Assembly: GCA_900018345.1 (NCBI GenBank)
Contig: FCNA01000058.1
Coordinates: 1-38,062 of the forward strand
Direction of reading: 5' to 3'
Length of the DNA: 38,062 nt
Source: Clostridiales bacterium CHKCI006
GTDB lineage: Bacteria > Bacillota_I > Bacilli_A > Erysipelotrichales > Coprobacillaceae
The position numbers and the translations under genes were made by a program. The notes under the pieces were generated by a model. The model was not told where the DNA came from. It searched no databases and worked only from the letters and a program-made list of their open reading frames with translations. Positions 23,861-31,125 of the stretch are shown in pieces (positions within the stretch are counted from its first letter, which is position 1; the number at the start of each line of letters is the position of its first letter).

Positions 23861-23905
23861 ACTAACATCGTTAGTAATTATAACATAAAAAGTTAAATTT
23901 GTAAA
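23861..23905 (-). promoter_or_regulatory. Promoter and candidate operator of the MarR-DUF1538-PII operon
   Basis: Minus strand TTTACA (23905-23900), 17-bp spacer, TATAAT (23882-23877). Right after it lies ACTAAC-ATC-GTTAGT (23861-23875), a perfect 6-bp inverted repeat across the likely transcript start. This is the usual place for an autorepressing MarR protein. Confidence 0.75.
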
Positions 23906-23912
23906 AGTATAT

Positions 23913-23939
23913 GCAAAGTATTCTTGTTGAATGCTTTGC
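23913..23939. repeat. Inverted repeat in the MarR/WYL divergent region
   Basis: GCAAAGTATTC and GAATGCTTTGC pair at 10 of 11 positions with a 5-nt loop. It lies between the two divergent promoters and has no T-run, so an operator is more likely than a terminator. Confidence 0.45.
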
Positions 23940-23964
23940 TTTAGCTGACGTTTTCAGACAAAGA

Positions 23965-23993
23965 TTGAAGGTGAATCAAGCAGATGCTATAAT
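23965..23993 (+). promoter_or_regulatory. Promoter of the WYL regulator gene
   Basis: TTGAAG (23965-23970), 17-bp spacer, TATAAT (23988-23993). The sequence from the -35 to the start codon closely resembles the brnQ leader at 26827-26889. Confidence 0.7.
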
Positions 23994-24022
23994 GAGAGCA
24001 AGCAAAGGTAGTGAGGCATGAT

Positions 24023-24916
24023 ATGAAAACAAATCGTTTATTTGGAATTCTTTATTTGTTACTTTCCCAGGGGATGATGACGGCAGGCGAACTGGCTGAT
24101 TATTTTGAAGTTTCGGTGCGGACGATCTATCGTGATATCGATGCCTTGAGTGAATTAAATATTCCTGTTTATATGTCCAAAGGGAAAAATGGCGGGATTG
24201 GTCTGCTTGCGCATTACCGTTTGGATAAGACACTGTTAAATGAGCAGGAACAGGACCTGATCTTATTTTCTTTACAGCAGACCAGCGGATTGACATCGGA
24301 AAAAAGTGAACTGCATGAGAAATTGCAGCATTTCTTTGCTCGCTATGAGCCTAGCTGGTTCGAAGCTGATTTTTCTATTTGGGGACATTCCTCCAGCCAT
24401 CAGGCATATTTTACAATGATCAAAGAGGCCATCCTCTCTCATCGGATCCTGCGTTTCTTATATGTGAATGCCAAAGGAGAGCAGACATGGCGTCAGGTAG
24501 AACCTTTGAAACTCTATTTCCGGCATAATGCCTGGTATTTGTTTGCCTATGATCAGGATAAAGCAGATTATCGCTTGTTCAAGATTATGCGCATGCAGCA
24601 AATGGAAATTACCGCGCAGTCTTTTATTCGTCAGATGCCTTCAAACTGGCAGTTCGATCAGAAAACCATCAACTCCATTTCACTCGTTTTTAAAATCGAT
24701 CCTATTATGGCTTACCGGGTCTATGATGAGTTTGATCCATCACAGATTACGATTTTGGAAGATGGGACTTTCCTGGTCCATGCCACTTATCCTGAAGGGG
24801 AATGGGTTTACGGCAATATCCTGTCATATGGGGAGCATCTCGAGGTGCTCGAACCTGTTGCGGTACGGCAGGAAATAGGGCATCGCCTTGAAAAAAGTTT
24901 AAAAAAATATCTTTAA
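24023..24916 (+). CDS. WYL-domain transcriptional regulator (YafY-like)
   Basis: 297 aa. The N-terminal DeoR-type winged helix is RLFGILYLLLSQGMMTAGELADYFEVSVRTIYRDIDALSELNIP, followed by GKNGGIGLL. The middle and end are the WYL ligand-sensing region: LRFLYVNAKGE, VEPLKLYFRHNAWYLFAYDQDKADYRLFKIMRMQ. ATG at 24023 with GTGAGG before it. Genes of this kind usually control an adjacent operon in response to a small ligand or nucleic acid. The inverted repeat ATATGACA-N6-TGTCATAT begins on its last base and lies before the next gene, which makes it the likely target. Confidence 0.85.
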   Translation: MKTNRLFGILYLLLSQGMMTAGELADYFEVSVRTIYRDIDALSELNIPVYMSKGKNGGIGLLAHYRLDKTLLNEQEQDLILFSLQQTSGLTSEKSELHEKLQHFFARYEPSWFEADFSIWGHSSSHQAYFTMIKEAILSHRILRFLYVNAKGEQTWRQVEPLKLYFRHNAWYLFAYDQDKADYRLFKIMRMQQMEITAQSFIRQMPSNWQFDQKTINSISLVFKIDPIMAYRVYDEFDPSQITILEDGTFLVHATYPEGEWVYGNILSYGEHLEVLEPVAVRQEIGHRLEKSLKKYL

Positions 24917-24937
24917 TATGACACGACGCTGTCATAT
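24916..24937. promoter_or_regulatory. Candidate operator before the GyrI-like gene
   Basis: ATATGACA-CGACGC-TGTCATAT: perfect 8-bp arms 6 nt apart. A possible -10, TATACT, is at 24947-24952. The core TGACA-N6-TGTCA recurs at 26724-26739. Confidence 0.65.
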
Positions 24938-24976
24938 GCGCCATGGTATACTGAATGTAAAGACAGGAGGGATAAC

Positions 24977-25612
24977 ATGGCTTTTGATTTTAAAAAAGCA
25001 TATAAGGAAATTTATTTGCCATCCAAAAAACCGACCATCATTGAGGTGCCGGCAATGTCCTTTTTGGCCATCGAGGGAAAAGGTGATCCAAATGAAGTCG
25101 GTGGTGCCTATCAGCAAGGCATCGGCTTGCTTTATGGGCTCGCTTATACATTGAAGATGAGCGCTAGAAACAAACATGTCATTGACGGGTTCTTCGATTA
25201 TGTAGTGCCGCCATTAGAAGGCTTTTGGTGGCAGGAAGGCATCAAAGGAATTGACCGTACACGCAAAGATGAATTGTCTTTTATTTCAGTTATTCGTGTG
25301 CCTGATTTTGTGACTGAACAGGATTTCCTCTGGGCTAAACAGGAAGCGACGCAAAAAAAGCAGCAAGATTACAGTAAAGTGCATTTCTGGCAATTTGAAG
25401 AAGGCTTGTGTGTGCAGTGTATGCATATTGGGCCTTATGATGATGAAGACCGAACGGTTGAAAAGATGGATCAATGGATGGCCGAACAGGGGTATGTATC
25501 AGATTTTAGTGAAACGCGTTATCATCATGAGATCTATCTTAGCGATCCGCGTCGTTCACAACCGGAGAAATGGCGAACAGTCATTCGTCATCCGATCAAA
25601 AAGAAGGGGTAA
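24977..25612 (+). CDS. GyrI-like small-molecule-binding protein
   Basis: 211 aa, cytoplasmic. Pattern of the stand-alone GyrI-like family: YKEIYLPSKKPTIIEVPAMSFLAIEGKGDPNEVGGAYQQGIGLLYGLAYTLKM, then FDYVVPPLEGFWWQ, FWQFEEGLCVQCMHIGPYDDEDRTVEKM, and YHHEIYLSDPRRSQPEKWRTVIRHPI. These fold as the SHV/BmrR-type effector domain and bind or in some cases hydrolyse small hydrophobic molecules. AGGAGGGAT precedes the ATG. First gene of a tight three-gene unit with an AlkD-like and a VOC gene. Confidence 0.85.
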   Translation: MAFDFKKAYKEIYLPSKKPTIIEVPAMSFLAIEGKGDPNEVGGAYQQGIGLLYGLAYTLKMSARNKHVIDGFFDYVVPPLEGFWWQEGIKGIDRTRKDELSFISVIRVPDFVTEQDFLWAKQEATQKKQQDYSKVHFWQFEEGLCVQCMHIGPYDDEDRTVEKMDQWMAEQGYVSDFSETRYHHEIYLSDPRRSQPEKWRTVIRHPIKKKG

Positions 25613-25614
25613 GA

Positions 25615-26274
25615 ATGGATAAATATCAGCAGATCAAGAGGATTTTTGAAGCACATCAGGATCCTTGTCAGGCAGTCAGGATGGCGCACTATATGCGTGA
25701 TCAGTTTATCTTCTATGGGATTCCGTCCCAGTCACGAAAAGTCCTGACACGTCCGCTTATTAAAGAAGAGAAGCAACAGGGAATGATCGATTGGGCCTTT
25801 TTAGATCAATGCTATCAGGATGAGCATCGTGAATTTCAATATTTGGTGTGTGACTATTTAGAGGCATTGAAAAAATCTTTATGTTATGAAGATCTTTCGC
25901 ATATCCGCACCTATCTGGTCACCCGTTCCTGGTGGGATACTACCGATGCCCTTGACCTGGTCGTAGGCAGTCTGGGCTTACGAGACAAACGTGTCAATGA
26001 TTTGATGCTGGCATGGTCGACCGATGAGAATATTTGGTTAAGACGGGTGGCCATCGATCATCAGCTGTTAAGAAAAGAGAAGACGGATACGGAATTATTA
26101 GAAAAGATCCTGGTCAATCAATGGGGCAGTCAGGAATTTTTCATCAATAAAGCAGTAGGCTGGATCTTAAGAGACTATTCGAAAACTGATCCAGACTGGG
26201 TGCGCGCTTTTATCTCGCGTCATGAAACGAAGATGCACCCACTCAGTATCAGAGAAGGGAGCAAGTATTTATGA
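25615..26274 (+). CDS. AlkD-like DNA alkylation repair protein
   Basis: HEAT-repeat DNA glycosylase family, 219 aa. Marks are YMRDQFIFYGIPSQSRKVLTRPLIKE, SWWDTTDALDLVV with the Trp and Asp of the active cleft, WLRRVAIDHQL and FFINKAVGWILRDYSKTDPDWV. It would excise bulky or positively charged alkylated bases. The ATG at 25615 lies 3 nt after the GyrI-like stop, with AAGGGG in that gene's end. It overlaps the next start by 4 nt (ATGA). Confidence 0.85.
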   Translation: MDKYQQIKRIFEAHQDPCQAVRMAHYMRDQFIFYGIPSQSRKVLTRPLIKEEKQQGMIDWAFLDQCYQDEHREFQYLVCDYLEALKKSLCYEDLSHIRTYLVTRSWWDTTDALDLVVGSLGLRDKRVNDLMLAWSTDENIWLRRVAIDHQLLRKEKTDTELLEKILVNQWGSQEFFINKAVGWILRDYSKTDPDWVRAFISRHETKMHPLSIREGSKYL

Positions 26275-26708
26275 GATTAGGAACGGTTTACATTTGTGTA
26301 CAAGATATGGGCGCCTCGCTTGCTTTTTACCGGGCTTTATTACAGGCTGAACCAGTTATTCAAAATGACGATCGTTGGGTGAGTTTTGAACAGGGTCTTT
26401 CGCTGTATGCCAGAGACTATGACCTGCGCCTTGTCTTGCAGGGAAGAACAGATTGTTTCAATCAAGCCTATCTGGATGAATTGCGCAATGAGCCGGTTTC
26501 ATTGACTAATAACCATTCTGTTATCTTCAATTTTGAAGTCGACGATCTTCAAGAAGAATATGAACGACTGCAGCGGCTAAACATAGGTCAATTATCTGAA
26601 GTTTATATGGTGAATGTCCATCATCCTTACTATTATTTTAATCTCTTTGATCCTGATGGCAATCCCTTGGAAATCACCGGACCTTATCAGACTACTGAAA
26701 TGGAATAA
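26271..26708 (+). CDS. VOC-family (glyoxalase-like) protein
   Basis: 145 aa. Two beta-alpha-beta modules of the vicinal oxygen chelate fold: GTVYICVQDMGASLAFYRALLQAEP at the start and FNFEVDDLQEEYERL, then FNLFDPDGNPLEITGPY at the end. The final Glu (EITGP) is where a metal ligand of the family stands. The start overlaps the AlkD-like stop. Together with the GyrI-like and AlkD-like genes it suggests handling of a reactive or toxic compound, but its substrate is unknown. Confidence 0.82.
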   Translation: MRLGTVYICVQDMGASLAFYRALLQAEPVIQNDDRWVSFEQGLSLYARDYDLRLVLQGRTDCFNQAYLDELRNEPVSLTNNHSVIFNFEVDDLQEEYERLQRLNIGQLSEVYMVNVHHPYYYFNLFDPDGNPLEITGPYQTTEME

Positions 26709-26723
26709 AAACAAGTCAGTGAG

Positions 26724-26739
26724 TGACATGTCTCTGTCA
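26724..26739. promoter_or_regulatory. Second copy of the TGACA-N6-TGTCA repeat, before brnQ
   Basis: TGACA-TGTCTC-TGTCA, same arms and spacing as the site at 24916-24937, 88 nt before the brnQ -35. It is downstream of the VOC gene stop. Confidence 0.5.
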
Positions 26740-26827
26740 TTTGTCAAACGCATCACATGCCTTCTTTTCACTATCTTATCTAGTCGATGATGCAAGATCT
26801 GCCTCTATTCGATTTTTGAGGTGATGA

Positions 26828-26856
26828 TTGAACCTGCGATAGGCTAATGATATAAT
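26828..26856 (+). promoter_or_regulatory. Promoter of brnQ
   Basis: TTGAAC (26828-26833), 17-bp spacer, TATAAT (26851-26856), 32 nt before the start codon. Confidence 0.75.
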
Positions 26857-26888
26857 GAGGATAAAGAAAAGGTAGTGAAAAAACGGGT

Positions 26889-28208
26889 ATGAAAACAAAA
26901 TTAACTTTTTTTGAAATCTTGAGCGTAGCAAGTATGCTCTTTGGTTTGTTTTTTGGAGCTGGAAATCTGATATTTCCAGTTTTAATGGGACAAATGGCGG
27001 GACATCAGGTCATAGCGGCAACAGCCGGTTTTTTGGTTACTGGCGTGGGATTGCCTCTGTTAGGGGTTGCGGCGTTGGGAATCGGAAAAGCCGAAGGATT
27101 GCAGGATCTAAGCAGCCGGGTATCTCAACGGTTTGGCTTGTTTTTTACTTGCCTGCTGTATTTGACCATCGGTCCTTTTTTTGCTATTCCGCGTTGTGCC
27201 AGTGTCTCATTTACAGTAGGGATTGAAGCGCTCGTTCCACAATGGGATCCACGGTTGTCTTTAGCCATTTTTTCAATCTTATTTTTTGCAATCGTTCTTT
27301 TTTTTTCATTGCGTCCTGGAAAGATATTGGTATGGGTCGGAAAGCTGTTGAATCCGCTCTTTTTAATGGTGCTGTTTATCTTTATTGTCAGTGCTCTTTT
27401 ATTTCCACTGGGGGATATTCAAAGCGTTCAGCCTGAAGGCAGCTATGTTAATGCTGCTGTTACAACAGGGTTATTAGAAGGATATAACACCATGGATGCT
27501 TTAGCGGGTCTGGCTTTTGGAATCATTGTGGTCCAAGCGATTCGTTCTTTAGGTATCACTGAACCCGTTAAAATTGCGCAAAACACGATCTTATCGGGGA
27601 GCTTGAGTGCATTATCGATGGGTCTTATTTATACCTTATTAGCTTTGATTGGTACGCTGAGCCGGGGTGCTTTTCCGATTGCCAATAATGGTGGCGAAAC
27701 ATTATCCTGGTTAGCAGCATATTATTTTGGACCGCTTGGTGCTATCTTGCTGGCATTGATGGTCACCTTGGCCTGTTTAAAGACAGCAGTGGGCTTGATT
27801 ACCAGCTGTTCTGAAACGTTTAGGGGAATGTTTAGTCATGGGCCTTCCTATAAACAGTATGCGATTGGATTTTGTCTCATCTCGCTTTTGATTGCGAATT
27901 TAGGTTTGGACGTCATCTTATCCTGGACAACACCGGTACTGATGTTTTTGTATCCGCTGGCTATTGTACTGATTGTCCTGACATTAGTAGAGCGCTGGTT
28001 ACCTTCATTTCGTATCGTTTCACGCTGGACCTTAGGTTTCGCTGGGGTATCTGCCGCGCTGGATTTCTTAGTGGCCATGCCTGCCATCGGATCTTTTCAG
28101 TTTTCAGATTTATTAACTTGGCATAGTGGATTTGCCTGGATCATTTTTGCTTTGATCGGCTTTGTGATTGGTTATCTTCAATCCGTTCGGTCATTGAAGA
28201 AAGAGTAG
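26889..28208 (+). CDS. brnQ: Branched-chain amino acid carrier BrnQ
   Basis: 439-aa membrane protein of the LIVCS family, a Na+ or H+ symporter for Leu, Ile and Val. The opening FGLFFGAGNLIFPVLMGQMAGHQ is diagnostic, followed by about 12 membrane segments, GPFFAIPRCASVSFTVGIE and EGYNTMDALAGLAFGIIVV. The start has AAAGGTAGTG upstream. It is a single gene ending in a terminator. Its promoter and leader resemble those of the WYL regulator gene, and a candidate WYL operator lies upstream. Confidence 0.92.
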   Translation: MKTKLTFFEILSVASMLFGLFFGAGNLIFPVLMGQMAGHQVIAATAGFLVTGVGLPLLGVAALGIGKAEGLQDLSSRVSQRFGLFFTCLLYLTIGPFFAIPRCASVSFTVGIEALVPQWDPRLSLAIFSILFFAIVLFFSLRPGKILVWVGKLLNPLFLMVLFIFIVSALLFPLGDIQSVQPEGSYVNAAVTTGLLEGYNTMDALAGLAFGIIVVQAIRSLGITEPVKIAQNTILSGSLSALSMGLIYTLLALIGTLSRGAFPIANNGGETLSWLAAYYFGPLGAILLALMVTLACLKTAVGLITSCSETFRGMFSHGPSYKQYAIGFCLISLLIANLGLDVILSWTTPVLMFLYPLAIVLIVLTLVERWLPSFRIVSRWTLGFAGVSAALDFLVAMPAIGSFQFSDLLTWHSGFAWIIFALIGFVIGYLQSVRSLKKE

Positions 28209-28250
28209 GCTGTTCGTTTTTATATAAAAGTTTATTCATGCATTGAATAT

Positions 28251-28285
28251 GAAACAAGGCCCGATGTGCGGGCCTTTTAGTTTCT
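28251..28285. terminator. Bidirectional terminator after brnQ
   Basis: AAGGCCCG (28256-28263), loop ATGTG, CGGGCCTT (28269-28276), then TT; GAAAC and GTTTC extend the stem outside. It also lies just beyond the stop of the converging zinc-ribbon gene. Confidence 0.85.
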
Positions 28286-28288
28286 GTT

Positions 28289-29422
28289 TCAAGATGGGGA
28301 CATGGAGCTGGATGTTTCGAGTAATTTCTGAGTCACACGGTTTTGAACTTCCAGATAATAAGTTAATTCTTTGTCATTCATTTCACCATTATCCCAGGCT
28401 TCAAAAGCTTCCATCGCATCTGCGTATTTTTGCAAATAATCGGCGTAATCACTTAAGAGACTAGCATCAGTTCCATCAGAATGAGCATATTTTTCCATAA
28501 ATTCACAGTACTCGTTCATAAAGCTCTCATAGTTGTCCATGGCGGTTTTAAATTCTGGACGCATTCCATCTACTAAGGTTTGACTTTCAGATGTTTCTGG
28601 GTTAGAAGGGACGGTTGTCGATTGATTGTTGCTGGTGGATTCGTTGTCCTCAGACGAAGTCGTTTCAGTAGGTTGTCTGAGTTGAATGGACATGACGTTG
28701 TTTCCTTCGTATGACAAGGAGAGATGGTTGCCATTGATATCATCTGCATAATAGTAATCATCTCCTTTGTTATAGTCAACTGTAAAGCCCTTTGTCTGGC
28801 AAGCTTCAACATAAGCATTGAAATCATCACGTGAAGTATCCCCAACATAGACATAGCAGCCAGACGAACTGTCAGATGTCACTTTTCCAATAGTTGATGC
28901 AGGCAATGGGAGTAGACTAGCCAGGTCACTTTGTGGCCAGTTCAATGTTCCCATTTCCATAGGTGTCTCTAAGTCAATGTGCATGGAATCACTGTAATAA
29001 TCGATTTGTAATTGATAGCCCTCATCATCAAATGCGACATAACTGCTACCATCTTCTTGGCTATCGATAGTGTATCCCATCTCCTGACAGGCTTCCACAT
29101 AATCGTTATACTGTTGAGTGGATGTTTTTTCTACCCATAAGCTTAAAGCTTCTTTATCATTTGTATAGATATGACCGGTATTAGATTGAGGTTTAGGCAG
29201 TCTGTCTTTCAGTACAATTTCATCCCAATCATATTTTTGAGCCTGGTTTTGGCTAATGGTGGAAATGACACCGATAACAAAGACAACCACAATGGCGATG
29301 AACCACCATCTTAGATAAAATGGCTTTTTGAGTTTGGTGCCACATTCAGGACATGATTTGACATGACTGTATACAGGCGTGTGGCATTTAGGACAGATCC
29401 TGGTCTTGTTTCTTTTTAACAT
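28289..29422 (-). CDS. Zinc-ribbon membrane protein with two repeated domains and a DUF6591-like end
   Basis: 377 aa. Residues 1-30 form a zinc ribbon with ligands C10, C13, C24 and C27. One membrane segment follows at 38-56. Two related domains come next: KDRLPKPQSNTGHIYT...VEACQEMGYTID (about 70-155) and WPQSDLASLLPLP...YVEACQTKGFTVD (about 160-250). After a Ser/Thr-rich linker, LVDGMRPEFKTAMDNYESFMNEYCEFMEKY begins a helical domain of DUF6591 type, ending ELTYYLEVQNRVTQKLLE. The ribbon faces the cytoplasm and the repeats lie outside. A terminator separates it from the lipoprotein upstream, which carries the same repeat once. Confidence 0.78.
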   Translation of the reverse strand: MLKRNKTRICPKCHTPVYSHVKSCPECGTKLKKPFYLRWWFIAIVVVFVIGVISTISQNQAQKYDWDEIVLKDRLPKPQSNTGHIYTNDKEALSLWVEKTSTQQYNDYVEACQEMGYTIDSQEDGSSYVAFDDEGYQLQIDYYSDSMHIDLETPMEMGTLNWPQSDLASLLPLPASTIGKVTSDSSSGCYVYVGDTSRDDFNAYVEACQTKGFTVDYNKGDDYYYADDINGNHLSLSYEGNNVMSIQLRQPTETTSSEDNESTSNNQSTTVPSNPETSESQTLVDGMRPEFKTAMDNYESFMNEYCEFMEKYAHSDGTDASLLSDYADYLQKYADAMEAFEAWDNGEMNDKELTYYLEVQNRVTQKLLETSSSMSPS

Positions 29423-29494
29423 TTTTCTTTCCTCTCTTTCTTATTCTGACTTTAGTTTAACATGCTCTGTCAGAAGACTGGTTTTCCAGGTGCT

Positions 29495-29525
29495 AAAAAG
29501 CGATCTCAATATATAGATCGCTTTT
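29495..29525. terminator. Terminator between the lipoprotein gene and the zinc-ribbon gene
   Basis: AAAAGCGATCT and AGATCGCTTTT pair perfectly over 11 bp around an 8-nt loop, with T-rich sequence beyond on the minus side. Confidence 0.8.
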
Positions 29526-29540
29526 AGATGAAAGGTATGA

Positions 29541-30416
29541 TTAAGAAGCGTCACTGGTGCCATCAGGTGCATCAAAGGAAGCATAGATGGAGTGACTGTT
29601 TTCACGATAGGAAAGATAGACACTGTAGCCTTCCGCGTTTTCAGCAGAATAGAATCCTTCAAATTCACCGGGATCACTTGTGAATCCCTGCGTTTTGCAA
29701 GTTTCTACATAAGTATTAAATTGTTCTAAACTGATGCTGTAAACGTATACTGAAAAACTATTGTCATTTTCGATGCTCAATGAAATGATTTTCGTCTCTG
29801 GTTTAGGAAAATGGGTAGCTAAATCAGATGTTGGCCATTGATCAGCCACTTCCGTTTCAGGCTCGTTAGAATATTTTTGAGAATGAAAATCATAATAGGC
29901 GGTGAGAATCTCACCATTATTTAAATAGCGAATGGTTGCGATATCTGGTTCAACCAGATTGAAATGGTCGCTGTTTTTCAAATAATAGGATCCCTGATAG
30001 TAATAGCAATAAGCATTAGTGACGGATTCACCTGGTTCGGTCACGATTTCGCTTTCGGCATGCATGCCAATTTTTTCTTCTTTGAGTCTTTCGATATCAT
30101 CATCACTCATATCATAAGTTGTTTTGAGATCATCATAGAACTTTGTTTTATCATCTTCTGTGATGCTCTCTTTTTCAGTGAAGGTAATTTCAAGACTGGC
30201 GATGGTATAAGGTGTGTTGTTGGTGTAATCCATCAAAATATAGCGATCTCCATCGATAATTCCTTCGTCAACAGTCCAGGCAATGTCATCTATCTGGATC
30301 GATGCTTGATTGGTTTGATTAGTTGGACTCGTTCCATCACCTGAATTGGTGTGACTGCAGGCAGTTAGGGATAACACCAATGCTGCACTGATTATTGATA
30401 GTAAAATTTTTCTCAT
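29541..30416 (-). CDS. Lipoprotein with the same repeated domain
   Basis: 291 aa. Signal peptide MRKILLSIISAALVLSLTAC with lipobox LTAC and lipidated C20, so it is anchored outside the membrane. Residues 45-190 hold a beta-rich region (IDDIAWTVDEG, RYILMDYTNNTPYTIASLEI, VTNAYCYYYQGSYYL). The end, WPTSDLATHFPKPETKII...YVETCKTQGFTSD (about 200-290), is the domain that occurs twice in the zinc-ribbon protein next door. The ATG at 30416 has AAGGAG before it. Its start overlaps the stop of the upstream membrane gene, so they are coupled. Function unknown. Confidence 0.82.
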   Translation of the reverse strand: MRKILLSIISAALVLSLTACSHTNSGDGTSPTNQTNQASIQIDDIAWTVDEGIIDGDRYILMDYTNNTPYTIASLEITFTEKESITEDDKTKFYDDLKTTYDMSDDDIERLKEEKIGMHAESEIVTEPGESVTNAYCYYYQGSYYLKNSDHFNLVEPDIATIRYLNNGEILTAYYDFHSQKYSNEPETEVADQWPTSDLATHFPKPETKIISLSIENDNSFSVYVYSISLEQFNTYVETCKTQGFTSDPGEFEGFYSAENAEGYSVYLSYRENSHSIYASFDAPDGTSDAS

Positions 30417-30967
30417 AATGATTCTCCTTGTTTTGTTTTTCTTTTTTGTTTTCTTTTCTCTAAAAAGATCATCACTGCGCCAATAAAAAGCAATAAGATG
30501 CCTAAATAACATGCATGTTGCGCAAATCCCCAGTGATATTGACTAGAAGGAATGACGCCACGATCACTGAAATCCCATTTCAGCAGGCTGAAGGCACCCA
30601 TGGCAAGGAGGTTGGTAAGCAAGAGCAGAATAGGCTTATTCAATAATCCCCATAAGACGCTTAACAGGGCACATGAGGCATAGACAAGGATGATCACCAG
30701 GCAGATCATGCTTAGTGTCTCATAACCCTCAAGGCTGGTACCATATGCGTAGATACGACCAAAATCAACGAGTGAAAGATCGATGGCATCTTGGTTGGTC
30801 ATATTGATCTCCGCATCCGCCATGCGGTCAGGGTGAGCTTCCAGGTAGTCTTTGTAATCATCAGTCGCTGAAGCAAAAGGGAGAAATAGGCTGATGATCA
30901 GTAAAATGGATCCAAGCAAAGCCAAGGCTTTAGATAGATGGACCTTGTTTTTTAAGGTTGTCAACAT
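30413..30967 (-). CDS. Uncharacterised four-helix membrane protein
   Basis: 184 aa with hydrophobic segments at about 12-32, 85-107, 110-130 and 148-168 and a basic tail (EKRKQKRKTKQ). The outside loop between the first two segments is acidic (DDYKDYLEAHPDRM). No family recognised. First gene of a unit with the lipoprotein, whose start overlaps its stop. AAAGGAGAC precedes the ATG on the minus strand. Confidence 0.75.
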   Translation of the reverse strand: MLTTLKNKVHLSKALALLGSILLIISLFLPFASATDDYKDYLEAHPDRMADAEINMTNQDAIDLSLVDFGRIYAYGTSLEGYETLSMICLVIILVYASCALLSVLWGLLNKPILLLLTNLLAMGAFSLLKWDFSDRGVIPSSQYHWGFAQHACYLGILLLFIGAVMIFLEKRKQKRKTKQGESL

Positions 30968-31092
30968 TTGTTTTGTCTCCTTTCAGTTAGACGATTTGAA
31001 TATGAACCGATCCTCCTTTCGCTGTTCAAATAGCCTTTGATTGACTGTCTATAGTGTAGCATGGCGTTTTTCAGTTCTGGTTTTGCAGGTGT

Positions 31093-31122
31093 AAAAAAAC
31101 AGCCTATCGTGTGATAAGCTGT
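31093..31122 (-). terminator. Terminator of the kinase-STAND operon
   Basis: Minus strand ACAGCTTATC, loop ACAC, GATAGGCTGT (one T-G pair), then seven T. It lies 4 nt past the stop of the kinase gene and separates it from the membrane genes. Confidence 0.88.
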
Positions 31123-31125
31123 CAA

